From Terramyces sp. JEL0728 (Eukaryota; Chytridiomycota; Chytridiomycetes; Rhizophydiales; Terramycetaceae), in the NCBI GenBank assembly GCA_027603945.1, contig JADIIU010000167.1, positions 1-25,345 on the forward strand: a DNA stretch of 25,345 nt, read 5' to 3'. The translations under genes were made by a program, and so were the position numbers. The notes under the pieces were generated by a model. The model did not search any database and had not been told where the DNA came from. It saw nothing but the letters and a program-made list of their open reading frames with translations. Shown here in pieces: positions 1 through 8,258 of the stretch; the stretch's first letter is position 1, and every line of letters begins with the position of its first letter.

Positions 1-345
1 CAGCCTCTTTGGTCTTTCCGCCAATTTCACTCAATTTATTTCCAGCACTATCGTAAGCGCTCTTTGCAGTGTCGCTGACTTTTTCACCAATTCCGCTCGC
101 TTTCTTTTCAGCACTATCGTAAGCGTTCTTTGCATTTTCGTGGGCCTTTCCACCCATTTCGTTTGCCTTGTCTGCTGCATTATCGTATGCGTTCTTTGCA
201 GAGTCTTTGGCTTTTCCACCCATTTCGCTGGCCTTTCCACCCACTTCATTCGCCTTATCTGCTGCACTATCGTAAGCGTTCTTTGCAGTGTCTTTGGCCT
301 TTCCACCCATTTCGTTTGCCTTGTCTGCTGTATTATCGTAAGCAT
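1..345 (-). repeat. 66-nt coding repeats of the LEA-like gene
   Basis: The anchor TCGTA(A/T)GC recurs at 51, 117, 183, 270 and 336. Spacing is 66 nt, except one 87-nt step caused by an extra 21-nt piece encoding a second copy of (S/A)xEMGGKA. Each unit encodes 22 residues, so the array can grow or shrink without breaking the reading frame. Confidence 0.85.
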
Positions 346-541
346 CCGACATCTTGTCTTTCATTTGATCGGTTCTGAATTGTTGATTGTCTTGAGTCTG
401 AGGAGTAATGGCATTAGCAATGGCATCTAGTATTAAGAAACAGATACCTTTAGCAGACCTTGCTTTGTCTTTGATAGCACCAATGCCTTGGTCGACATAG
501 TTTCCAATTGTTTTAGACTTTCCGTTATCTGAGCTGTCCAT
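1..541 (-). CDS. LEA/Hsp12-like repeat protein, 3' end beyond window
   Basis: Hydrophilic stress protein of the late-embryogenesis-abundant (group 3) type, probably a desiccation or heat protectant; the role is inferred from composition. The ATG lies at 541 (minus strand). The first exon (541-448) encodes MDSSDNGKSKTIGNYVDQG. Removing a 21-nt GT-AG intron at 427-447 joins it to a second exon running off the left edge. The N-terminal part (TPQTQDNQQFRTDQMKDKM) resembles the Hsp9/Hsp12 pattern of TP-x-SQK followed by a charged helix. The rest is about five 22-residue repeats of the type AKNAYDSAADKANEMGGKAK, each two 11-mers rich in Ala, Lys, Asp and Gly and free of Cys and Trp. A second, shorter paralogue lies just downstream in the window with its first intron in the same place. 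Family call is fairly sure; the C terminus is not visible. Confidence 0.75.
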   Translation of the reverse strand, partial: MDSSDNGKSKTIGNYVDQGIGAIKDKARSAKGICFLILDAIANAITPQTQDNQQFRTDQMKDKMSDAYDNTADKANEMGGKAKDTAKNAYDSAADKANEVGGKASEMGGKAKDSAKNAYDNAADKANEMGGKAHENAKNAYDSAEKKASGIGEKVSDTAKSAYDSAGNKLSEIGGKTKEA

Positions 542-1214
542 TGCGGAAGGTAAATTTCCGTATGCTTTTATGTCATTGTGTTTACTATCTTGTTGGTAGC
601 ATGTGAATTAATGCAAACAAAATTGCATAATTAATGCAGAACAGATGGCACGGAAATCATATATTTCACATGCTTTGGAACGGTAGGTACACACTATGGT
701 TTTCAGTACCGGTTGTGGTGGAGTTTCTGTGTATATTACCTCTTCATTACTATTTGCTGTGGATTTCCACTGTTTCAATGTAGCAACCGGATTTTGCTCA
801 TATCGGGAATTACTTTAACTTGATGCAATCTTCGGAAACTTTCGTTTGTTGAGAATCTGATATCAATTCAACTAATCAAGCAATAACTGAGTTTCTCTCT
901 TGTTTTTCCATGCTTAATCAATGGAAGCTGCAGCCAATCAGGCTTATCGACGCGATTTTCACCTGGTATTATTTATTAACAGTCAGTATTCCAGAATAAA
1001 TTGGCGAGTAGATTGCGTGGACTATTCATCTTCACAAACACTTGTTCAAACAGAATCAGATTTGTCTTGAAAAGATGCCGTTAAATTCTACATCAACTAA
1101 AAGCTACTTCAATTGGCTCAGTTTCGAATCAGATGGTAGAGATCTTTCACTCATAAGAGCTGGGGTTGATTAGGAAGAAACGTAATTTCAAGAGCAAGTT
1201 TATTCAAGGAAACG
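542..1214. other. Intergenic region between the two LEA-like genes
   Basis: This 673-nt stretch separates the start of one LEA-like gene from the stop of the next, both on the minus strand, so it should hold the first gene's regulatory region. No long open frame, tRNA or repeat is visible. A 32-codon plus-strand frame at about 1075-1173 is too short to support. A CCAAT motif near 934 is the only recognisable promoter-type word besides the TATA-like element. Confidence 0.5.
565..572 (-). promoter_or_regulatory. TATA-like element of the first LEA-like gene
   Basis: On the minus strand this reads CATAAAAG, 23 nt before the ATG at 541. The paralogue has TATAAAAG at nearly the same distance, which supports it as a core promoter element. 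Confidence 0.45.
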
Positions 1215-1585
1215 TTATTCGTTATCAACCTTGTCAGATACGGTTTCTAAATTAAGATAAGATTGCCTTTTGCAGAATGAGCACTGTCTTTGAGATTTTG
1301 CATGCCTTGATTAAATACCCGAAACCTTCATTCATCTTTTCACTGTATTCATTCGCTTTATTTTCTGCACTGTGGTGTGCATCCTCCATTTTATCTTTCA
1401 CTTGATCAGATCGGGATTGCTTATTGTCTTGTGTGTGTGGGGTAAATGCGTGAGCGATAGAGTCTCATTAGCCGGTAGTTACCTTTGGCGTGTTTTGCTT
1501 TGTCTTTCATAGAACCAACACCTTGGTGGACATAATCTTCAAGCGGGGTTTTTTCGCTGCTTGCTTGCTGGTCTGAACTGTTCAT
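1215..1585 (-). CDS. Short LEA/Hsp12-like protein with three microintrons
   Basis: Paralogue of the repeat-bearing LEA-like gene to its left. The ATG is at 1585 and exons are 1585-1483, 1463-1326, 1305-1267 and 1246-1215, totalling 312 nt for a 103-residue product ending KETVSDKVDNE. Introns are 19 nt (1464-1482), 20 nt (1306-1325, starting GTTTCG) and 20 nt (1247-1266, starting GC rather than GT). The product opens MNSSDQQASSEKTPLEDYVH and contains FTPHTQDNKQSRSDQVKDKM, aligned with the neighbour and similar to the Hsp9/Hsp12 core. It lacks the 22-residue repeats. The first intron sits exactly where the neighbour's does. The last two introns are inferred because they restore LEA-like coding (NLKDSAHSAKE); without them the frame drifts into a non-LEA tail. 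A likely dormancy or stress protectant. Confidence 0.7.
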
Positions 1586-1607
1586 TGCAAGACTGCTGAA
1601 TTGAGCG

Positions 1608-1615
1608 CTTTTATA
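1608..1615 (-). promoter_or_regulatory. TATA box of the short LEA-like gene
   Basis: Minus strand TATAAAAG, 22 nt before the ATG at 1585. Same arrangement as its paralogue. Confidence 0.6.
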
Positions 1616-1762
1616 CGCAAGAGTTTAATATCATGCAGGCATCCAGTGCATAACTCAATGTCAATTGCATGATTACAGCAGAATAAATAGCAGTGCAATT
1701 CATTTATACTTTTTAGAGACTCTGATTTTTAAACAATCTAAAATTCGCATTTGAAACTCCAC

Positions 1763-3349
1763 ATGTTCCACAAACTGGTAAACAGAGAGCTGGGAATAAA
1801 GCAAAAGAAACTATCATTCTACTCCAACATATATCCAAACAAGACGCTTTACAATCAAGTATTCAATGACAATATCCGCAAGTTCTCGCCATGCGGTAAT
1901 TTTCTGATATGCTTTTCCAAAGAAAATCATGGAATCGCAGTATATATGTATAAACCACCTAGTAGTCACTCTCCAAAAATGGCTCAATTCTTTACCCGCA
2001 TTTACAAGGTATACTTAGCTGCCGACCCGCAAGTATTGTGTACTGACTTTCTCTTATTTACCAGAAACAAAAAGTACATGATCCTGGCTGGAGCAGCGAC
2101 CTGCACCAATGTCGTAAAGAAATACCCAAACTCGCTTTCTTGTATAACGTAATCAAATGTTGACAGTAGACCCTTGGACGATATTACCTTTTATGTGGTG
2201 GAAATCGAAACTGGAAGGATATGCGACCAAAAGCTATTTACAAGTGATTATATATACCTTTCAAATCATTCTGGATGCCATTTATACAATGATTACTTTG
2301 CAATTACTTCTGTCCAAAACCAAGTAGGATCATATTAACAAAAGTGTGTATATATTTATTTAATTAAACCTGATGGCAAGTTTGTTCCTGTTCTGGATTT
2401 AGGCTGGCACTGTAACGCGGATGATCAACTTGTCCTTGATGACCAATTCAGAAAAGAGATGCTACACACGGAACTTGATTTTCAAACCAGAATTTTGATT
2501 AATGACTCTCATCAGGTACCGTCAGATGCAGCATATAGCTATTTGTTCAACAGCTCAGTTTCAATTGAAATACCAGTCACTGAAAATAGGAATATCCCGC
2601 TTCCTGGGCTAGTTCAAAAAACAATGACGTTTTTGTATCACAAAGCGTTGGAAACTAATACCTTGGACCACTTTTACCAATCATTTACGTATTTTTCTAA
2701 TCTTGTAATGTGGAGAATGCAGTTTATCAAAGAATCTCTCATCATGATTAAATTAGGGTCCATCAACAACATTTGCAGTCGGTCTAATGACATCGTAGCA
2801 TACACCGCATTCTTTGTATTTTATTGTTTGGATACAAAGCAAGTACAGGGAGTGTATGAAAATAGCTCACCTGAATTATTGCATCTGTTTGAAACAAATC
2901 CATGCTTCACTTCTTCTAGCTTTCCGGACGATCAGACTACCATTACAACAGTGTGTAACAACAAATATGCAAAAGAACTCATTAAAAAGCACATGTATGC
3001 TGTGTTGAAAGCAAAGAATGGAGGGAAGAGTCAATCAATCAAAAGAATATTGTCTGCGCTTCCAATCAACCCGCAATCATTTTCTGAATCGCCGTATTTC
3101 AACCTGGATTTCTTTTCATTTGATGAAAAAGTAATCAATAGCTGTGATAGATTGCGAAACTGTACTGACTACCCTGTAAAATTTTTCGACCGAAAAACTG
3201 GGAGGCTAGTGTTTAAATTAAGGAGAAGGCGGATTAGTAGTGGAAGAAACAAGAATTGCTTGTATGTATTCCATCCAACGGACCCACTCATTATTGCTAT
3301 TCAAAGCGTTGATTCTTACACCATAATTAATCTGCATTACCGAGAATAA
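1763..3349 (+). CDS. DET1: DET1 (de-etiolated 1) orthologue
   Basis: DET1 is a nuclear component of DDB1-CUL4 ubiquitin ligase complexes (with COP10/DDA1-type partners) that represses light responses in plants and targets transcription factors in animals. Exons 1763-2148, 2170-2323 and 2345-3349 are joined by removing two 21-nt GT-AG introns; the 514-residue product is close to the roughly 540-550 of animal and plant DET1. Family landmarks, recalled from the animal protein, are the N-terminal IRKFSPCGNFLICFS, LAGAA, YVVEIETGRICD, ITSVQNQCVYIYLI, the central LVMWRMQFI, the stretch YENSSPELLHLFE, LPINPQSFSESPYFNLDFFS and the C-terminal FHPTDPLIIAIQSVD. The start was set at the first ATG (1763). 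It converges on the small gene at 3352-3573 with only two bases between stop codons. Identification is firm; partners are not in this window. Confidence 0.92.
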
Positions 3350-3351
3350 AT

Positions 3352-3573
3352 TCATTTGTAGTATGAGAATATTTTCCATTGCGGGAAAGCAGCGGCTTGA
3401 ACCCCGCCATATTGTCTGCCATCAAATATAAATAGCAGCCATGAGGTGGCAATAATAAGAATGATAATCGCCGCATTGAGCGATCTGTCTATAATTTCAC
3501 GCAATTGCACTTTTCTTTCATCAAGACGGCCGAAAACCCGCCAAAAAGCGCCGACACAAACACAGGATATCAT
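3352..3573 (-). CDS. Small single-span membrane protein, unrecognised
   Basis: A 73-residue frame starting at the ATG at 3573. The first half is basic and amphipathic (RVFGRLDERKVQLREIIDRS), followed by one strongly hydrophobic segment at about residues 33-48 (NAAIIILIIATSWLLF) and a short tail ending WKIFSYYK. It lies in the 289-nt gap between the stop of the velvet gene (same strand, 65 nt upstream) and the stop of DET1 (opposite strand, 2 nt away). It may be a small organelle or ER membrane subunit, but I do not recognise a family. A 22-nt GT-AG stretch within it would shift the frame, so I left the frame unspliced. The clean transmembrane segment argues for a real gene. Confidence 0.5.
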   Translation of the reverse strand: MISCVCVGAFWRVFGRLDERKVQLREIIDRSLNAAIIILIIATSWLLFIFDGRQYGGVQAAAFPQWKIFSYYK

Positions 3574-3638
3574 ATTAAATGCTCCGACGAATAAATTACA
3601 TATAACACTATATATTATTGATTAATTCTGCACTTAAA

Positions 3639-4359
3639 TTAGTCTGAAGTTGAATCTTGCTCCTTGTTCTTTATGGTAGAGATATTTCGTATTGGAACTT
3701 TTATCCCTTGGAATGCCAGCGATTTTGTGAGTTCAGTCGATTCTTGTTAAAAAGCAATTACCCATCATTCCCATAAAGTTCGAAGGTGACAGGACAGCAA
3801 ATGTGGAAGAGAAAATGGAATCTTGAACACTGCCCATTGCTCCTGATAGCTGAAGAGAGCCAGCAATATCGCTGCTATTGTTAATTCCAAGTACCATGAC
3901 AAATCAAACAGAGAAAACTTTAGTTTGTATTTGCCTTCTGCTCTAACAGACAAATCAGAGAAAATAAAGTACGCGGTCTCGTTTCCGTTAGGACCAAATA
4001 AACTATAAGACGGAGAAATCAATGTTCCAATAAGATTCGATGATTCTGGCGAGCATTCAGAGTTCAAGAACCGGCATTCACGGTCTTTGTTTTCATCCCA
4101 TATCGAACAATAGCAAGTGAGAAACGGCAGTTTGTGATTGCTATCATTAATAAAAGATACATCATCTCCTTGTCGAAATCCGGACTCATTTCCAGCTCCA
4201 ATACTTTGTTAAATATTAAATACTTGGTGGTGGGTCCACAGCTCTGCGCTGCTTGTCGTCAAACCCGCACATCTACCATTAAATCGGTTGTCTACCCTTG
4301 CCCGAAGCGGCTGCTGTGATATTTTCAACTTGAACCTAAATTACATTTTGTTTTTACAT
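3639..4359 (-). CDS. Velvet-domain transcriptional regulator
   Basis: Velvet proteins (VeA, VelB, VosA, VelC) are fungal DNA-binding regulators linking light, spore development and secondary metabolism. The gene needs six microintrons: 4336-4357 (22 nt), 4273-4295 (23), 4204-4223 (20), 4141-4160 (20), 3875-3894 (20) and 3743-3761 (19). Spliced exons total 597 nt, 198 residues. The product shows the complete domain: QQPLRARMCGFDDKQRR then VDPPPILELEM, LIGTLISP, AYFIFSDLSVRAEGKYKLKF, and FMGMMESTELTKSLAFQGIK before a short charged tail. The protein is little more than the domain, so it cannot be assigned to one of the four ascomycete subfamilies. The first intron falls inside the start codon (AT|G): the unspliced message would read ATG followed at once by TAA, and an in-frame TAG lies upstream, so no other ATG fits. 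Divergent from the F-box-like gene. Confidence 0.9.
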
Positions 4360-4773
4360 TTTTGTTTTTGGGGTTGCGAACTATGGGAGCAAAATTTATC
4401 GGGGTGCGAACTTGTGATTGGCCATGAGCCGACAAAAAAAAATAGTTGTTAAGATCTAGCAAAAATAGTTTACTTTAATTCTAAACCTTGGGATGCGTTG
4501 TTTGAATAGTGGGCATTCCAGTCCGAGGAAAACCGCCTGGATTTTAAAAACAAAATTTAGAAGATATTATCCTTGATCTTTGGTCTCACCACGATCAAAA
4601 AATTTTCAAATCTTTCCTAGAATCACTTTTTGATCAGTTTGATCAAAATTTCAAACAGATAATGTGATTCAAGCTGACACATTAAACGGAAAGAGCTGAG
4701 GCAGTTGGTTTCACTAGCCACCTCTTGCGCCTCAGTTCTATAAAACCAAAAAGAGCGAGTTTGAGGATTTTTA
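4360..4773. other. Divergent promoter region, velvet and F-box-like genes
   Basis: This 414-nt AT-rich region has no supported gene. It contains a near-perfect direct repeat, GGGGTTGCGAACT at 4370-4382 and GGGGTGCGAACT at 4401-4412, close to the velvet start. Further on is a cluster of GATC words, including an inverted repeat (GATCAAAAA at 4593-4601 and TTTTTGATC at 4627-4635) followed by TTTGATCAAAA. These are candidate binding sites for regulators; no factor is assigned. Confidence 0.5.
4739..4745 (+). promoter_or_regulatory. TATA box of the F-box-like gene
   Basis: TATAAAA ending 28 nt before the ATG at 4774, the same spacing as in the genes at 14089-15605. Confidence 0.6.
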
Positions 4774-5505
4774 ATGTACAAAACACAACCTTTGCTTCCA
4801 AGTCAAGTTTCAAATGTAAATATTCCATCAGAAATTTGGCTTCATGTATTCCGCTTTGCTCCAAAACAAGCACTGTTGAAAATTCGGGTTGTAAATAGAA
4901 AACTGTCAAAGTTGGCAAATATTGAATTGGTGGCAAGGGCTCAGGCAAAGTTCTACCAAGACTGTATATATACTAGGGAAAAACAATTGGAGCACAACCA
5001 AATGAAAATTGTGAAACGGCCACTGCTGGTTCACTTTAGAGAATTTTTGACAGCCCCTTCAACCGCTGAAAATTTAACTGAAGTTACATGGTTCGCCAAC
5101 GCACCTCCAGAAGTTCAAGTTGTATGCGAATGTCTGTGTAGACTAAAAGGAGGAATAGACTTGCCAGATGATGTCAGAATGCCATGGGGTGATATTAGAA
5201 GGATAATGAAAAAACAAGACTTTAAAATGTGGTTAATGTGTCTCTCGACAAACGTGGACTTTGTTTCGATAATTGATATTAAAAAAGTGGAGCAGATTAT
5301 TCGAATGGACCCGATGATTACCTATGAACGATTAAGAGAAGTTTCAATGTCTGGATACCGCTTGTTGATTTTGATTGCTGCTTCGCTGCAGTATGCTACC
5401 AATGCTGACGAGCTGTCAAGGAAAAGGGTTGAGTGCGAAATAGCCGAGGCTAAATTGGATGTGTTTTCCAGATTCATGGATGCGATTACTTTAAATTTAT
5501 GTTAA
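4774..5505 (+). CDS. F-box-like protein with conserved C-terminal helical region
   Basis: A single-exon gene for 243 residues. Residues about 15-55 (NIPSEIWLHVFRFAPKQALL followed by KIRVVNRKLSKLA) fit an F-box: PxEI, a hydrophobic helix, then a basic V-x-R/K-x-L-x-x-LA. Such proteins normally hold substrates for SCF (Skp1-cullin) ubiquitin ligases. The rest is helical and contains a motif-rich stretch near the C terminus, VEQIIRMDPMITYERLREVS followed by MSGYRLLILIAASLQ, which looks conserved but which I cannot name. No WD40, LRR or Kelch repeats are visible. The ATG at 4774 follows a TATA box. It converges on the IVD gene with 54 nt between stops. The F-box call is moderate and rests on a short motif. 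Confidence 0.55.
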   Translation: MYKTQPLLPSQVSNVNIPSEIWLHVFRFAPKQALLKIRVVNRKLSKLANIELVARAQAKFYQDCIYTREKQLEHNQMKIVKRPLLVHFREFLTAPSTAENLTEVTWFANAPPEVQVVCECLCRLKGGIDLPDDVRMPWGDIRRIMKKQDFKMWLMCLSTNVDFVSIIDIKKVEQIIRMDPMITYERLREVSMSGYRLLILIAASLQYATNADELSRKRVECEIAEAKLDVFSRFMDAITLNLC

Positions 5506-5559
5506 TATATTAATACTTAGTATTTTGATTGCGGAAAAGGATACTGTAGTAGAGATAAT

Positions 5560-6804
5560 TTATTTAAAGTCCTTGTTAAATTCACGGCCAATAAGCATTC
5601 TACGAACTTCACTGGTGCCAGCGCCGATTTCATATAATTTGGCATCTCTCAATAATCTGCCGGCTGGGTAATCGTTGATATATCCGTTGCCGCCTAGACA
5701 TTGGATGGCGTCTAATGCGCATTCCGTTGCTCTTTCAGCAGAGTACAAAATAGCACCAGCACAGTCCTTGTTGCTGATGTTGCCAGCATCACAAGCCCTG
5801 CCAACTGCATAAACATATGAACGAGAAGCACTGAGCTTTGTGTACATGTCGGCAACCTTTCCTTGCAACAGTTGGAATTCGCCAATCTTGGTCCCAAACT
5901 GCTTGCGTTCGTGGACATATGGAATAGTAATATCCAAAGCGGCTTGCATCAAACCCAATGGACCACCAGATAATACCAATCTCTCCAAGTCCAATCCAGA
6001 CATTAACACGTAGACACCCCTTCCAACTTGTCCTAAAACATTTTCTGCAGGGACTTCGACGTTTTCAAATACTAATTCGCAAGTGTTGGATCCTCTCATC
6101 CCTAATTTATCCAACTTTGGAGATCTGGTAAAGCCTTTCATGCCCTGATATTATTTGGCAAATACCTTTTCAATCAGGAACGCAGTGATTCCTTTTGGTC
6201 CAGCACTGATATCAGTCTTTGCGTAGACAACCAAAACATCGGCGTCTGGGCCATTTGTAATCCAGAATTTAGTTCCATTCAAGATATATCTATCGCCTTT
6301 TTTATCTGCGCGCAACTTCATCGAGACGACATCAGAGCCGGAGCCAGCTTCAGACATTGCCAAAGCTCCAATATGGTCGCCAGAGATAAGTTTTGGCAAG
6401 TATTTTGCTTTTTGGGCAGCATTACCGTTGCGGACAATTTGGTTGACGCACAGGTTGGAATGAGCACCATAGGATAATGCTACAGATCCAGATGCTCTAG
6501 AGATTTCTTCCATTGCAATAGTGTGAGCCAAATAACCCATTTCTTGACCGCCGTATTCTTCTGGAGCCGTGATGCCCAGCAAACCCATATCTCCAAACTT
6601 TTTCCACATATCCATTGGGAATTGATTAGTTTTGTCAATTTCCTGAGCTCGTGGTGCCAATTCCCTTTGGCAAAAATCATGGACATTTTCACGCAATTGA
6701 TGCAAGTCATCGCTTAATCCTGCTACAGCAACGTTGTACGAGTCGTACGCAATACCTCTTGCGAGTCTAGCTGGTTTCAAAAGAGCCTTGGTGATTGCAA
6801 ACAT
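5560..6804 (-). CDS. IVD: Isovaleryl-CoA dehydrogenase, mitochondrial
   Basis: FAD-dependent acyl-CoA dehydrogenase that converts isovaleryl-CoA to 3-methylcrotonyl-CoA in leucine catabolism in the mitochondrial matrix, passing electrons to ETF. Exons 6804-6166 and 6144-5560 are joined by removing a 21-nt GT-AG intron, giving 407 residues (human about 425). The ATG at 6804 opens [17 protein letters not shown], a basic amphipathic presequence. Visible family motifs are [53 protein letters not shown] and [19 protein letters not shown]. The catalytic base typical of isovaleryl-CoA dehydrogenases is the Glu in [13 protein letters not shown], here about residue 267, and the position used by medium-chain enzymes is not Glu (YEIGAGTSE). 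This separates it from other acyl-CoA dehydrogenases. No methylcrotonyl-CoA carboxylase gene is next to it. Confidence 0.93.
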
Positions 6805-7219
6805 TGGCAAAGTTTTTTTTCAAAGCCAAAACTTCAAACTGCACATGATCAAACTGGTGATAGTCGCCTCTAATGCAGGTTTAATTAATGCACTGGTTTG
6901 CTTTACACACTGTTTGTCTTTTTCACTCGATCCAGAATTTGGATTACCGACACAGGTTAATAATGTATTTCATAAATTACAATGCGTCAGATCAGATAGA
7001 ATTGAACGGAAAGATGCTGTAACTGGAGTTACCACCAATTTAACGTTCCCCGACATCCAGCAGATTTCAATCATCTGTAAATACCATTAGTCGCACTTGA
7101 AATATTCTCCAAATTGCTGTCGGATATGCAGTGAACTACTTCCAAACTACTCAGCTTGATTAATATTATGCAGTGACGTAGGGCGATTTTGCTTTCGCGA
7201 TTCAGCTTTTCATTTCAAA
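6805..7219. other. Divergent region upstream of IVD and the DIF-motif gene
   Basis: The 415 nt between two divergent starts should carry both promoters. It contains one 81-codon plus-strand frame (listed separately) and a CRE-like word, GTGACGTAG, at 7172-7180, about 40 nt before the ATG at 7220. No TATA box is seen. Confidence 0.4.
6845..7090 (+). CDS. Possible small protein, unrecognised
   Basis: An open frame of 81 residues starting MIKLVIVASNAGLINALVCF and ending TFPDIQQISIICKYH. Composition is protein-like, with a hydrophobic N terminus and a polar remainder. Doubts: the ATG is only 40 nt from the oppositely oriented IVD start, and positions 6856-6877 form a perfect 22-nt microintron look-alike (GTGATA start, TCTAATGCAG end) whose removal would leave an immediate in-frame stop. 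It may be chance or a gene with exons I could not resolve. No function is proposed. Confidence 0.25.
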   Translation: MIKLVIVASNAGLINALVCFTHCLSFSLDPEFGLPTQVNNVFHKLQCVRSDRIERKDAVTGVTTNLTFPDIQQISIICKYH

Positions 7220-8095
7220 ATGCTTTCTACCAACGACCAAGAACAATCACTTTACCTTAGAAATTATAAACCAACAGATATATTTATGACTTCGGATGTG
7301 CCAGCTCCAAGAAGAAAAGTTGTCGATAGAAACCGTTCTTCTGTTTTTGATGCAGACCCAGTCGCTCAAACTGAACGTCCTCCCTTCAAAAAGGACCATA
7401 TGGCTTCTGACATTTTCTTTGGAGGATACCCAGTCAAGTTTGGTGGATACGAACCAACTGTTAGCGCAACTAGAAGAAGCAGAGGTGAAGAGCCATATTT
7501 GGAAAGACAAGAGCAATTCGCTGAAAGACCAGAACAACATGTCGAACGACAAGAAGCGCCGTCTCAGTATGTAAACCAGCCTGCTCAATTTGAGACTGCA
7601 GCCCAGTCCCACGCGGGTATATTATTTCTGACTCAAGAGTATATAGCTGATCAGATCAACCGTTCCTCCGAATATGAATCTGAAAATGCTAAATCCAACC
7701 ACCAAATCTCTGCTGTATTTGACTGTGATAAAGCAATTCCTGTGCGTGGTGCTCGTCGCCATTACCAAAGCAGACAACACTCTGACATTTTCCACCAAGA
7801 CAATGAATCGCCAAGAGAAAGAAGAATTCACCATCACGAACAAGAGGAAGATCGCCAATGGGTCCCAAGCGTAAAGCAGTCATCCAGAACAACATCTTTT
7901 TCAAACATCTTTGGTGATTGCCCAGAAATTGATAGACAAGTACGTGAAGCCCAGCCAAAGATTTTTAAAGACCAAAAAGTTGGGATGATGGAAAAGCTGA
8001 CCAGAATCTCTGGCTTGCCCTCCGATAATTTGAACCGTCCATTGAAAGGCAAACGTAGACAACCTGGCGAAGCTGGTAGCCAGATTTGGTTTTAG
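7220..8095 (+). CDS. Disordered protein with repeated (S/T)DIF-type motifs
   Basis: A polar, probably intrinsically disordered protein of 291 residues as read, or 284 if a likely in-frame 21-nt intron (7617-7637, GTATAT start, CTGAC branch-like element, CAAG end) is removed; splicing turns SHAGILFLTQEYIAD into SHAEYIAD. Short aromatic motifs recur: PTDIF (about 18-22), SSVFD (40-44), MASDIFFGG (61-69), ISAVFD (163-168), HSDIF (187-191) and SNIFGD near residue 235. A Gln/Glu/Arg-rich stretch lies between residues 88 and 125, and the chain ends SQIWF. MASDIFFGG recalls the MASNIFG motif of the animal JPT/HN1 (Jupiter) microtubule-associated family, but that similarity is short. It could bind microtubules or act as a docking scaffold. 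Convergent with CHO2. Confidence 0.6.
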   Translation: MLSTNDQEQSLYLRNYKPTDIFMTSDVPAPRRKVVDRNRSSVFDADPVAQTERPPFKKDHMASDIFFGGYPVKFGGYEPTVSATRRSRGEEPYLERQEQFAERPEQHVERQEAPSQYVNQPAQFETAAQSHAGILFLTQEYIADQINRSSEYESENAKSNHQISAVFDCDKAIPVRGARRHYQSRQHSDIFHQDNESPRERRIHHHEQEEDRQWVPSVKQSSRTTSFSNIFGDCPEIDRQVREAQPKIFKDQKVGMMEKLTRISGLPSDNLNRPLKGKRRQPGEAGSQIWF

Positions 8096-8258
8096 AATTT
8101 TGGAAAAAGATAATTTTGTTTTAGTAATATAATTATCATTGTATTTTTAGGAGAAATGAACTTGGTATTGCCATACAGCATAAATAACTTGGTATCGACA
8201 TTTTATTACTTACAACTCTTTCCCCAAGACTACCAACGCTTCGCAAATCTACATTAAA

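Noticed and set aside
130..430. Plus-strand frames rich in Phe, His and Cys over the LEA repeats
   Set aside because: They are the complement of the 66-nt LEA coding repeats and only look regular because of that periodicity.
1075..1250. Plus-strand frame starting MPLNSTSTKSYFNWLSF, extendable with a 22-nt candidate intron
   Set aside because: Short, no recognisable domain, and the extension overlaps the 3' end of the LEA-like gene on the other strand.
4169..4188. Alternative 17- or 20-nt introns starting GTCCGG in the velvet gene
   Set aside because: They also restore frame, but the neighbouring 20-nt intron at 4141-4160 has a GTATCT start and ATTAAT branch-like element, fitting the other introns far better.
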